Source of the DNA: JANQFV01 sp964468185
GTDB taxonomy: Bacteria; Planctomycetota; Phycisphaerae; UBA1845; Fen-1342
NCBI GenBank assembly: GCA_964468185.1
Contig: CAYXTR010000015.1
Span: 61,837 to 125,836, forward strand
Direction: 5' to 3'
Length of the DNA: 64,000 nucleotides
The position numbers and the translations under genes are program-made. The number at the start of each line of letters is the position of its first letter. The stretch's first letter is position 1. Shown here in pieces: positions 35,101 through 43,448 of this stretch. The notes under the pieces were generated by a model that saw only the letters and a program-made list of their open reading frames with translations, did not search any database and was not told the DNA's origin.

Positions 35101-36045
35101 CTACTTCATGAACAAGCTGCTAACGGATTCATTCCTGTGGATACGTCTGATCGCCTCGCCAAGCAACTCGCTGACGGAGAGGACGGTCAGGTTGGGTAGC
35201 CTTTCTCGTACGGATTCGGAAACGGGTATGGTGTCGGTGACGGCCAGGTGATCGATCGGGGCGGAGGCGAGGCGTTCGACGGCGGGCCCGCAGAGTACGC
35301 CGTGCGTGGCGGCCACGATGATCTTGCTGGCGCCGTGCTTGCGGACCAGTTCGCTGGCGCGGACCACGGTGCCGGCAGTAGCGATGATGTCGTCGACCAT
35401 AAGGACAGTCTTGCCTTGCACGTCGCCGATGATGTTCTGGGTCTGGATTTCGGAGCCGCTGACGCGACGTTTGTCGATGATGGCGAGTTCGCCGCCGAGG
35501 CGTTCGGCGTAGACGCGGGCGCGTTTGACGTTGCCGACGTCGGGACTGACGAGGGCGACGGGTCCGACCTCCATGCGGCCGATGAAGGCGGAGAAGACGG
35601 GTTCGCCCGAGAGGTTGTCGACGGGGATATCGAAGAAGCCCTGGATCTGGGCGGCGTGCAGGTCGAGCGTGACGACGCGGTCGGCGCCGGCGGTCGTGAG
35701 GAGATTGGCGACGAGCTTGGCGGTGATGGGCACGCGGCCCTCTTCCTTACGGTCCTGGCGGGCGTAGCCGAAGTAGGGGACGACGGCGGTGATCTGGGCG
35801 GCGGAGGCGCGTTTGAGGCAGTCGATGAAGATGAGGAGCTCGACGAGGTGATCATTGGCCGGAGGGCAGGTGGACTGGACGACGTAGGCGTCGCAGCCAC
35901 GGACGTCCTCGAAGAGCTTCAGGGCGATCTCGCCGTCGGGGAAGTTTTCGAGCTGGACCCGACCAAGGGGGAAGCCCAGGTAGTGCGCGATCTGCTCGGC
36001 GAGACCGCGATTGCTGCGTCCGGAGAAGATGCGGATCCCGGTCAT
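35101..36045 (-). CDS. prs: Ribose-phosphate pyrophosphokinase
   Basis: 314 residues from ATG 36045 with GGGAGG upstream. Makes PRPP from ribose 5-phosphate and ATP. Conserved: LENFPDGEI, PYFGYARQDRKE, VVTLDLHAAQIQGFFDIP and the PRPP loop MVDDIIATAGT. Standard length. The ATG overlaps the stop of the glmU-like gene by 4 bases. Confidence 0.97.
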   Translation of the reverse strand: MTGIRIFSGRSNRGLAEQIAHYLGFPLGRVQLENFPDGEIALKLFEDVRGCDAYVVQSTCPPANDHLVELLIFIDCLKRASAAQITAVVPYFGYARQDRKEEGRVPITAKLVANLLTTAGADRVVTLDLHAAQIQGFFDIPVDNLSGEPVFSAFIGRMEVGPVALVSPDVGNVKRARVYAERLGGELAIIDKRRVSGSEIQTQNIIGDVQGKTVLMVDDIIATAGTVVRASELVRKHGASKIIVAATHGVLCGPAVERLASAPIDHLAVTDTIPVSESVRERLPNLTVLSVSELLGEAIRRIHRNESVSSLFMK

Positions 36046-37043
36046 GCGGTGCCTCCCGGGTTGGCGGCGGCGGGGCGTGAGATCGTTGTGCCGTCGGCGA
36101 ACGTGTCGGGCGTGGTGAGGTGTGTATGCGCGGTCACGCGACAATTGCGGCCGATGTTGACGGCAGCGGTGATGGTGACAAGTGGCTCGATGGTGGTGTC
36201 CGGGGCGATGCGGGCGCGGGCGTCGATCCACGTGGTGGCGGGGTCGACGATCGTGACGCCGCGGTCCATGAGCTGGTCGAGGATGCGGTTGTGCATGACC
36301 TGGTTGACGCGGGCGAGGTCTTTGCGCGAGTTGATGCTGTAGATGTCCGCGGGGCGGACGGAGGTGATGGCACCGACGCGGTGGCCGTCGGCCAGCAGCA
36401 GGGCGAACGTGTCGGTGAGGTAGTACTCGCCTTTGGCGTTGTCGTTCGTGATGCGGTCGAGGGCGCTGTGCAGCTCCGGGACTTTGAAGCAGTAGTAGCT
36501 GGGGTTGACCTCGCGAATTTCGCGCTGGGCGGGTGTGCAGTCGGCGTGTTCGACGATGCCGCGGAAGTTGCCATCCGGGTCGCGCCAGATGCGGCCGTAG
36601 CCGGTGGGGTCGTCGAGGACGGCGGTGGCGAGGGTGGCGGCGTTATTGTCGCGGAGGTGTTGATTGATGAGTTGGCGGATCGTCTCGGTGCGGATGAGGG
36701 GGCCGTCGCCGCAAAGGACGAGGGCATGGTCATAGGCGGTGAGGGCGTCGCGGGCGACCATGACGGCATGGCCGGTGCCGAGTTGCGGGTTTTGTTCGAT
36801 CCAGGTCAGGTCGCCGTCGTCGTGGGTGAAGGCACTGGTGACGAGGTCTTTGCCGTGGCCGACGATGGTGAGGCAGTTGCGCACGCCGGCGGCACGGCAG
36901 GCGTCGAAGACGTAGGCAAGCATGGGGCGGCCGCAGACCTCGTGGAGGACTTTGGGCAGTTCGCTCTTGAGGCGCGTGCCCTTGCCGGCAGCGAGGATGA
37001 CGGCGGCGAAGTTGAGGTCGCTATTTTGCGGCGTTGCGGCCAT
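36042..37043 (-). CDS. glmU: GlmU-like N-acetylglucosamine-1-phosphate uridyltransferase, short form
   Basis: 333 residues from ATG 37043 (GGAG upstream). The N-terminal pyrophosphorylase domain is complete: VILAAGKGTRLKSELPKVLH, NPQLGTGHAVMVARD, LVLCGDGPL, EVNPSYYCFKV and NDNAKGEYYLTD. After about residue 245 only a short hexapeptide-repeat stretch remains, ending near 325. The long acetyltransferase beta-helix of bifunctional GlmU (about 450 residues) is missing. A separate acetyltransferase would be needed for UDP-GlcNAc synthesis. It heads the prs-rplY-pth-rpsF-ssb-rpsR-rplI-dnaB transcript. Confidence 0.9.
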   Translation of the reverse strand: MAATPQNSDLNFAAVILAAGKGTRLKSELPKVLHEVCGRPMLAYVFDACRAAGVRNCLTIVGHGKDLVTSAFTHDDGDLTWIEQNPQLGTGHAVMVARDALTAYDHALVLCGDGPLIRTETIRQLINQHLRDNNAATLATAVLDDPTGYGRIWRDPDGNFRGIVEHADCTPAQREIREVNPSYYCFKVPELHSALDRITNDNAKGEYYLTDTFALLLADGHRVGAITSVRPADIYSINSRKDLARVNQVMHNRILDQLMDRGVTIVDPATTWIDARARIAPDTTIEPLVTITAAVNIGRNCRVTAHTHLTTPDTFADGTTISRPAAANPGGTA

Positions 37044-37110
37044 TTTGGCTCCGTCGGGTCGACCAGCGTGTTGGTCTGGCGGGCTGGGGGAGCGGTGCTG
37101 ATCGCACAAG

Positions 37111-37182
37111 CTACCCGGCCTGGACTCGAACCAGGAATGCCAGGACCAAAACCTGGTGTGTTACCGATTACACCACCGGGTA
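37111..37182 (-). tRNA. tRNA-Gln, anticodon TTG
   Basis: 72 bases on the minus strand. The acceptor stem TACCCGG/CCGGGTA, D-arm GTGT/ACAC, anticodon arm CCAGG-TTTTGGT-CCTGG (anticodon TTG) and T-arm CCTGG-TTCGAGT-CCAGG all pair. The discriminator is G. CCA is not encoded. Confidence 0.95.
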
Positions 37183-37531
37183 ACGGGACGATCGGTACGC
37201 GTAGTTCCCGATAGCCCGATTGTCGCGTCGGCAAACGAGTGCACGGTTGTGGACCCGCGCGGAGGCCTGTACCGCCAGCCGTGTGTCTGGCGGCCCACTG
37301 CGGCCGATGAGCCGCGTGCCCCGTGCGAGCGGGCATATTCAACCCGGCCGCGACGATACCGGAATCTGGGAGTGTAGTCTGTGGTTGCGGGAGGTGTCAA
37401 TGGTGGAGTGGGAGAAGATGTGGGGGCGGAGGCGGATATTGGTGGGATGGCTGGACATGGTTGGCTGGCGGGGGGTTAGAGGGTATGATGAATTGGGATC
37501 TATTTGGGCCTATTATTTCTCGAGGTGTGTC
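37183..37531. other. Gap between tRNA-Gln and the sigma-factor fragment
   Basis: About 350 bases with no gene. It presumably holds the tRNA-Gln promoter (not identified) and, at its right end, the promoter of the truncated sigma gene. It marks the change from core genes to accessory DNA. Confidence 0.5.
37461..37489 (+). promoter_or_regulatory. Sigma-70-like promoter of the truncated sigma gene
   Basis: TTGGCT (37461-37466), exactly 17 bases, then TATGAT (37484-37489), 42 bases before the GTG start. Confidence 0.5.
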
Positions 37532-37654
37532 GTGGCCGAGACGGATGAGGCGCTATTGGCGTGCGCGGCGGAGGGGGATGGGGCGGCTTTGCGAACGCTG
37601 TTGGAGCGGCATGGGCCCGCCGTGTGGGCGGAGGCGCGCGGGTCCACGGGAGCA
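37532..37654 (+). pseudogene. ECF-type sigma factor, 5' fragment cut by an insertion sequence
   Basis: From GTG 37532 (GAGG upstream) the frame reads AETDEALLACAAEGDGAALRTLLERHGPAVWAE..., which is the N-terminus of planctomycete ECF-type sigma factors. Similarity stops at about residue 40, where the terminal repeat of the insertion sequence begins (37655). The frame stays open to 37819, but that part is IS end sequence. The rest of the gene is not found to the right of the IS, so DNA was also lost. Confidence 0.6.
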
Positions 37655-38898
37655 GGTCCAGAATGTCGGGGCGCCGTCGATTCAGTCCGGGGAGCCACGA
37701 AAGAAACGGTTTGCGTCAACAAAACGGCGGCGTTGGCCGATTTGCGAACCGTCGCCATCGCACATGGCGCAGAGTGTCACCGAGCGCGACGTTGGTCAAG
37801 TGCGGGTGAACAAAGATAAATGGCACTACGCCGCGGCGCGATAATAATGCCGGAGCAAGCCGCCGAGGAAGCGTTGGCAGCGGATGCAGTTCGGTGGTGG
37901 TGCGGCCTGCGAGAGGCAGGCTGCGGGTGGACCATGTGCCGCTGTCGGGATCGTCTGGTTACCGAGCCCTTGGTGCGGGCGATGTTCGTTGTGGAAACGA
38001 ACGTACTCCTGCCCAATGTGGTCGAGATGGCCCAGGCTGAAGCAGAGGAAGTGGCTGAGCGCTTCCCGCTTGAACGCGCCGACCCACGCTTCACAGAACG
38101 CGTTCGCATCAGGTGCCAGCTTTGGCGTTCGCACGCAGCGGATGTCGACGCTCTTGAACAAGCGGCGGAACTTGGTCGAGAACTTGGTGTCGCGGTCGTG
38201 GATCAGGAAGCGAGCCCCGAGCCCCTGGTCATCGAGCCACATCAACGCGTTACGCGCTTACTGCCGAACCCAGCGATCATCGGGCTGATAGGTCGGCGGA
38301 CTGAGCAACACCCTCCGTGTACCGACATGGATGAATGCGAGACTGTATGCGACTCGCATGCCGAAGGGGGTAATGATGTTGGTCGTGAAGAAGTCACAGG
38401 CGACGAGCGTGTTCACGTGCAGCCAGATGAACTTCTGCCACACCGTCTCCGGTCCCCTGCTCCGTCGTGTCGGCGACGGCGTCAGGCCTTCGTCCTTCAG
38501 GATCCGCCGCACCGAAGACCGCCCCAGGCGCAGGCGAAGCTTGCGCAGTTCCCCGACAATACGCCGGTAGCCCCAGTTCCCGTTGTCCTTCGCCAAACGA
38601 ATGACGAGTTCACGCATGTTACGGACGATCCTCGGGCGGCCAACTCGCTTCGGTTTGCGCCCTTCCCTCAACTCCATTACCCAGCGAGAATAGGTCTTCG
38701 GCGTGACGATGCCGATGATGTCGGCGACGTTATGATCCAGTTCCCGGCCGATGGCCAACAACCGGGCACGATCGCCCGGGCTGGGGATGACGCGGTTGCC
38801 GCCGAGCTTGCGGCGGAGGATCTCGACCTCGGTCTTGAGGAACCGGATGCGGGCGTCGCGCCGGGCGGCGAAATGAACAGTGCCCGACATTTTGGACC
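37655..38898 (-). mobile_element. Insertion sequence with DDE (rve-type) transposase
   Basis: About 1244 bases bounded by inverted repeats: GGTCCAGAATGTCGGG at 37655-37670 and the complement of GGTCCAAAATGTCGGG at 38883-38898 (15 of 16 bases). One transposase gene on the minus strand fills most of it; its start codon lies inside the right repeat. No target duplication could be made out, so the true edges may be a few bases outside. Confidence 0.75.
37826..38890 (-). pseudogene. Transposase interrupted by one in-frame stop
   Basis: A reading frame of about 355 codons with a single TAA at 38258-38260 (context RWVRQ-stop-ARNALMWLDD). The two halves are in the same frame and are continuous with intact relatives. 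The first half has a helical DNA-binding region (TPKTYSRWVMELREG, NWGYRRIVGEL) and the first catalytic Asp in VACDFFTT. The second half has HDRDTKFS with the second Asp and FCEAWVGAFKREAL with the Glu, then the end LGGLLRHYYRAAA. This is the rve-type catalytic core. It is inactive unless the stop is read through. Confidence 0.85.
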
Positions 38899-39444
38899 CC
38901 CGCCCAAACGCAGGCAACCGGCGGCCGAGTCCGGCTTCCAGCCCGTGACCACCGGCGAATCGCGGCGAACCCGCCCTCTCACCAGCGCAACCGGGGCCAT
39001 TGACCTGCTACCAACAATTTGTAACTAAAACCGCGCTCAACATGCTCGGCATGCACGACATGCCGATGTGTTCCGGTGTCCCTAAGTTCTTGCTGATTCC
39101 GTAACTTGCGAGTGGGCAAAAACTTCCGCGCCGTGAGCCGGATTGCTCATAACCCGGAGCCGCTGGCCGACGTGTGAAAACCCGGATAGAAGGTTGAACC
39201 CAGCCGGCAACGCACCCTTGACAGGCCCGGCTTCATAGAAGGTTGAGGCGATGTGATGGTTGCGTGGACGAGCTCGACAACCAAGAAGCGGGGCGTATGT
39301 CTCGATCAAGAAAGCTGTCGCCGATCAGGGCACTGTCCAGGTTAGCGATACCAGACGCGAAGCGGCCGCGAACTGCGCGTTGAATGAAACGCGCGTCGCG
39401 GCCGCTCAATTGGGCCCGGTTCATGCCCGCAGGGTTTCGCCGCG
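38899..39444. other. Gap to the right of the insertion sequence
   Basis: 546 bases without a convincing gene. Visible are an 8-bp stem hairpin (TCGGCATG at 39046-39053, CATGCCGA at 39059-39066) and a repeated ATAGAAGGTTGA (39186-39197 and 39235-39246). The sigma gene does not resume here. Confidence 0.5.
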
Positions 39445-40353
39445 TCAGCTCCCCAAGGACGCGATGAACGGCCAGATGTCATCGAACGTCACGAAGTCAT
39501 CCTGGTTGACATCGGCGTTGAGCCAGTTGCACTCCGGATAAGCGCCGTAGTACTCCGCACGGCCGGCCAGCGCTTTGACGAACGGCGCGATGTCGTCAAA
39601 ATCGATGCTGCCATCGCAGTTCATATCGCCCCGGCGATACGGGAAGTCGTAGTGCACCATCAACTCAAACTCGACGCCCGTGGGCTCCCAGAACGACGCG
39701 TCACCACACACAGCGAAAACGACTTCATTCTCTCCCGCCACGAACAGGCTGACGTCACAGGTTGAGAACGGATCGCGCGTTGGCCAGGTGAGGATCTGAA
39801 GCCCGTTGTCATCGAACATGTCCTGATTGCCTTCCTCGCAATCCTGCACACCGTAGCAGCTTGGATCAAACGGCCTTTCGGACGACAGCGGATCACAGTC
39901 GGGGACATGCATCAATCCGCTAACCGGGGTCCCGTTCAGATAGAGCACACCCTGGTCATCGACATTCGCCATGCCACTCAGGCTGGCGGCCGATGAACCG
40001 GGCGGCAGGTAGAACGTCCAGCGGTAGAACGCCGAGCCGCAATTGTCGTAGGTCACCTCATCCGCTTGCAGGAAGAACTCGTCCGCCGAAACATAGGGTT
40101 CCAACTCCACGTACACGGCCACACGACCGCCGCCGCCACCACCTCCGTAGTTCTGTGAAAAACCGCCCGCCGCGCCGATCGTACCTTCTCCCGTCAGACG
40201 CTGGGCCGTGATCCACAAGCTACCACCCGCACTGCCACCAGCCGTCTGTCCGTCTGCGACTGCGTAGCGCACCGGCCCGCGCAAAGCGCTACCGTTGTAG
40301 CCCGCCGTTGTGGCGGCTGCAGCATCCCAGCTGCATCGTGTAACGCTATACGG
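39445..40353 (-). CDS. EF-hand (dockerin-like) secreted protein, N-terminus missing
   Basis: About 302 codons open from just inside a TGA at 40354-40356, without a signal peptide or a proper start. The first part (GSLWITAQRLTGEGTIGAAGG, then a Gly run GGGGGGGRVAVYVE) is typical of the middle of large planctomycete surface proteins. A jelly-roll-like middle follows. The C-terminus is the paired EF-hand module RGDMNCDGSIDFDDIAPFV...NADVNQDDFVTFDDI. It is probably the 3' part of a larger gene whose front was lost. Confidence 0.65.
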   Translation of the reverse strand, partial: PYSVTRCSWDAAAATTAGYNGSALRGPVRYAVADGQTAGGSAGGSLWITAQRLTGEGTIGAAGGFSQNYGGGGGGGRVAVYVELEPYVSADEFFLQADEVTYDNCGSAFYRWTFYLPPGSSAASLSGMANVDDQGVLYLNGTPVSGLMHVPDCDPLSSERPFDPSCYGVQDCEEGNQDMFDDNGLQILTWPTRDPFSTCDVSLFVAGENEVVFAVCGDASFWEPTGVEFELMVHYDFPYRRGDMNCDGSIDFDDIAPFVKALAGRAEYYGAYPECNWLNADVNQDDFVTFDDIWPFIASLGS

Positions 40354-41082
40354 TCACGGATTGACGAATGGGGCTGGCAAATCGACGGATGACCGTTAGC
40401 GCCGGCGGTGTTCCCAGGTGTCTGAATTTGAGGGTGTTCACTCGCCCGCGGCCGAGTCGTATACGGCAACTCGACCAATGGAGCCGGAGGACAACGTATC
40501 GGGACGCGCTCGCGAGACACCTCTGGGGCCCCGTCAACTTCAGTACCTAGGGGTAATCAGCCGATAACCTTGACGAGACACTACGCGGAATATATATTGT
40601 CTCAGTGGAGGATGGGAAAGATGAACCACTTTGCGGCACATCAATTGCTCACGTTCTCACCTGTTGCTCATGTTAGCCAACCTGCTTTGCCCAGGTTCCG
40701 TTGGCTGTTCATGTCACGAGTGACACTTATCCGAGGTAAGCCAAGCGACTTTCTTCTACTCGCCAAATGGCTTTCAGATTCTCGGATGAGTTCACGGACA
40801 TGATCACAGCGGACCAATGGTAAAGAGAGGTGGTGACATGACGAGCAGCTAGTCACGAATCCAGTAGCTGACATCATCAACTAGACGGTGCACTGAAGTG
40901 CGTGCGCGCGCCGAGCGTTTGCAATCTGCGCGCTCAGGCAACCACCTTCAAGACACCGTACGTACTGACGGAAGCTCCGTGACCGTTGTGCGCAAAGCGC
41001 GCGGCACCGCGGGACAGGGATGGTATGCGCATATCCGCGCTGGCTGGCAAGAGAGCAGGTGTGTGGGAAGGAGACGATTGCA
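40354..41082. other. AT-richer stretch without a recognisable gene
   Basis: About 730 bases. Base composition in 40.55-40.88 kb is clearly less GC-rich than the surroundings. It contains a palindrome TGTCAC-GA-GTGACA (40712-40725) and GAGACA/TGTCTC arms around 40579-40606. A 60-codon frame at 40621 has GGAGG upstream but no protein-like features. It may be a relic of foreign DNA. Confidence 0.5.
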
Positions 41083-41448
41083 ATGCAGACTACGCCGGAG
41101 TGTGCCGTCGTATCGCGGCGCAGCAAAGGAAGTGCGCGAAAGGGAAAGGGAAGGAGCCAGGCGATGGAGAAAGACCGCCGGGAGCGGGTGGCCGGTAGTT
41201 CGAAAGTAAACAAGAGAAAGCGGTGCCGGGTCACCGCCGAGGGCTATGCGTGGGAGGTGATCGGTCCGCGGATTCGTCGCGGTGAGCTGAGCTTGTCGGT
41301 ACGCCAAATCGCCGTGCTGACCGGACTGTCCATCGGATCCGTGCAGCGCAGTTATGCGTGGAGCCTCTACCAGATGCTGCAGGTACAGGAGCAGGCAGCT
41401 GCCCGCGAGCTTCTGCTGGCGCGCGGCCGCCGTCTCGATTGCGCATAG
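41083..41448 (+). CDS. Small helix-turn-helix protein
   Basis: 121 residues from ATG 41083 with AAGGAG 10 bases upstream. The N-terminal half is Lys/Arg/Ser-rich (disordered, possibly DNA-contacting). The second half, YAWEVIGPRIRRGELSLSVR then QIAVLTGLSIGSVQRSYAWSL, looks like a helix-turn-helix. No named family. It reads toward the ARPP-1-like gene 375 bases downstream and could be its regulator; that is inferred from position only. Confidence 0.55.
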   Translation: MQTTPECAVVSRRSKGSARKGKGRSQAMEKDRRERVAGSSKVNKRKRCRVTAEGYAWEVIGPRIRRGELSLSVRQIAVLTGLSIGSVQRSYAWSLYQMLQVQEQAAARELLLARGRRLDCA

Positions 41449-41823
41449 ACACCGAAGCCTCGACGCTGACGACGGTCGGGCGACCGTGTCAGTTGAAACA
41501 CCGTACCGTTCTACAGAGGGACTGAATCGAAGCTGTGTGGCCCGGGGCCCCATGAAACCACTCGGGAGACCATGTAGCGCCGCCGCGGCCTCGAACGTGA
41601 GGGGTACTTCGATGGCCGTGCCGGCACGGAAACACCCGAGTCTCACCGTTCCGCCTGTTCCGCACGCCGTAACAGGCGGCCACGGGTCCAAACGAGCCTG
41701 GTGCGCCAAGCGGCAATGCGCCCGCAGTGACGCGGTGCATGGCGCGCCTACGGGGTTCTTCGCAAGTGCTCGCATCACGATTCACCTCCTTGGGCCGGAG
41801 AGCGCAAGCCAGGAATTGAACAG
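41449..41823. other. Gap before the ARPP-1-like gene
   Basis: 375 bases. No gene is supported. The AGGAATTGAACAG preceding ATG 41824 gives a ribosome binding site at its right end. Confidence 0.4.
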
Positions 41824-42885
41824 ATGGGATTGCTTTTTCTGCCGCCAAAGACGGGGTATTCGAGCAGGCAGCGGGTCTTGGTGGCGAGCAAACTGAACGC
41901 TCCGCTTACAGATAGAGAGCGTCAGTGGTTCGGAGAACATGGAGGTGAACGCGTGGAAGTGCTGCTGGACAAGTTGCAGGGGCTCGAGCTGGTTGACCCC
42001 GTGGAGTCGAGTGGGTTGCAGGCATTCGGCCTGCGCTGGACGGCAGACGCACCGCTTGACTATCTCACACTCGATGACGCGCTGGCGGCCAAGGTTCTCA
42101 CGGTCACGGAAGTCGACGAGGGTGGCAGTGTCCCGACGCTTCTGGTGAGCAACGACAGCGACCAGATGGTCTTCCTTATGGCCGGTGAACAGCTCATCGG
42201 CGCCAAGCAGAACCGGGTGCTGAACGCGAGCATCATGGTCAAAGCGAGAAGCAAGCTCGTTGTTCCAGTCAGCTGCGTGGAGCGCGGCCGTTGGGGATAT
42301 CGCTCACGCGCGTTCTCTAGTAGCGGCAGCGCTTCACACGGCACGTTACGGCGCATGATGTCGCGGCAGGCTCATCAGGGATACCGTTCGCATCAGGCTC
42401 CGTCGTCGCAGCAGGGTCAGGTCTGGGGGCAGATCTCCGAGAAACTGACGCAGCTGGGTTCTGTCTCGCCGTCGGACGCGCTCGAGCAGGTCTACGAAGA
42501 TCATCGCGCGCGGCTGGATGCCATAACGCGTGAGGTGCGCGTGCCGGGCGACTGTCATGGCGTCGTGTTCGCCCTTGGCGGGCGTGTTGCCGGCGTGGAT
42601 CTGTTCGACAATCCCAAGACGCTATCGAAGCTGCTACCCAAACTGGTCCGGGCCTACGCCATCGACGCGATCGCAGTGAACGATGCGAAGAACATCGATC
42701 GCGACGCTGTCACCGCCTGGCTGAAGACTGCGCCCTCGGCGACGGCAGAGGTCTATGATTCGCCCGGGCTGGGGAGTGATGTGCGACTCGAATCGCAGCA
42801 GATTGCCGGGGCCGCTCTGGTGGTGGACGACCACGCGATTCACGTTGAGCTGTTCCCTGCCGTCAACCCGGAGCAACAGGCGTGA
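41824..42885 (+). CDS. ARPP-1 / DUF6569-like protein
   Basis: 353 residues. The segments LLVSNDSDQMVFLMAGEQLIGAKQNR (about 108-133), IMVKARSKLVVPVSCVERGRW, the Gln/Ser-rich insert near 185-200 and CHGVVFALGGRVAGVDLFDNP (about 245) match my recollection of the ARPP-1 (DUF6569) domain, first described in genomic-context work on prokaryotic conflict systems. The biochemical role of the family is unknown to me. No signal peptide, so cytoplasmic. A slipin gene follows 563 bases downstream on the same strand. Confidence 0.75.
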   Translation: MGLLFLPPKTGYSSRQRVLVASKLNAPLTDRERQWFGEHGGERVEVLLDKLQGLELVDPVESSGLQAFGLRWTADAPLDYLTLDDALAAKVLTVTEVDEGGSVPTLLVSNDSDQMVFLMAGEQLIGAKQNRVLNASIMVKARSKLVVPVSCVERGRWGYRSRAFSSSGSASHGTLRRMMSRQAHQGYRSHQAPSSQQGQVWGQISEKLTQLGSVSPSDALEQVYEDHRARLDAITREVRVPGDCHGVVFALGGRVAGVDLFDNPKTLSKLLPKLVRAYAIDAIAVNDAKNIDRDAVTAWLKTAPSATAEVYDSPGLGSDVRLESQQIAGAALVVDDHAIHVELFPAVNPEQQA

Positions 42886-43448
42886 TTACCTGTGCGTATC
42901 CATACGAATGGCATGTGTGTCTCCTGCTTGTGACGGAAGAAATCGTTGTGGTGTTTCCTTCTTTTGTTCTTGCCTTCCCTCCGGCCGGCCCGAGGCCGCG
43001 CCGGATTGGTTGGTCGCTTCCGATGGGCGCCGGCGGCGCGGCGAAACCTGCTCAGGCAGTTGTTCGGCGCAGCGTTCCGGCAACGGCATCAACGCCATCG
43101 GTCAAGCACGTATCCCTTTCCGCGCTAGGGGCCGGTGACGACCGCTCGGCAGTGGTGCCGGTTGCGACACGTCTGCACGCGGTTGGGGGGCCGCGTGGCG
43201 GGGGCAGATGCGCCGCAAACCACCGTGTTGGCCTTGCAGTCCCGCTGCGGCCGAACAGCACACATCCGCCCCAGCGTGGGCGCCTGGTTCCGGGGAATGG
43301 GGGAACCAGGACCGACGACTGGAGGTGGATCCCTGTGCTGTCGGGCACGAGATTCCGTCAGCATGGTGGCGTCCCCGCGATCGGAAGTCACCGGCCCCTT
43401 TTTCTGCGACTGCGTATTGGAAACGCCTGAAGAGGAGTAAGAAGCTCA
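42886..43448. other. Unassigned DNA between the ARPP-1-like and slipin genes
   Basis: 563 bases on which several frames are open. One begins at GTG 42882, overlapping the upstream stop as GTGA, and runs to 43430 (182 codons), but it has no protein-like composition or recognised motif. A decayed gene is possible. GAGGAG at 43431-43436 is the slipin ribosome binding site. Confidence 0.45.

Noticed and set aside
37671..37819. Continuation of the sigma-factor frame to 37819
   Set aside because: Frame is open, but similarity ends at the IS terminal repeat; the remaining codons are IS end sequence.
39082..39309. 75-codon minus-strand frame right of the IS
   Set aside because: No ribosome binding site, no recognised motif and repeats within it; left unassigned.
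40621..40803. 60-codon frame with GGAGG upstream in the AT-richer stretch
   Set aside because: Ribosome binding site is good, but the peptide has no protein-like features and the stretch looks like a scar.
42882..43430. 182-codon frame overlapping the ARPP-1-like stop as GTGA
   Set aside because: The overlap is suggestive, but codon use and residue pattern are unlike the neighbours; two other frames are equally open.
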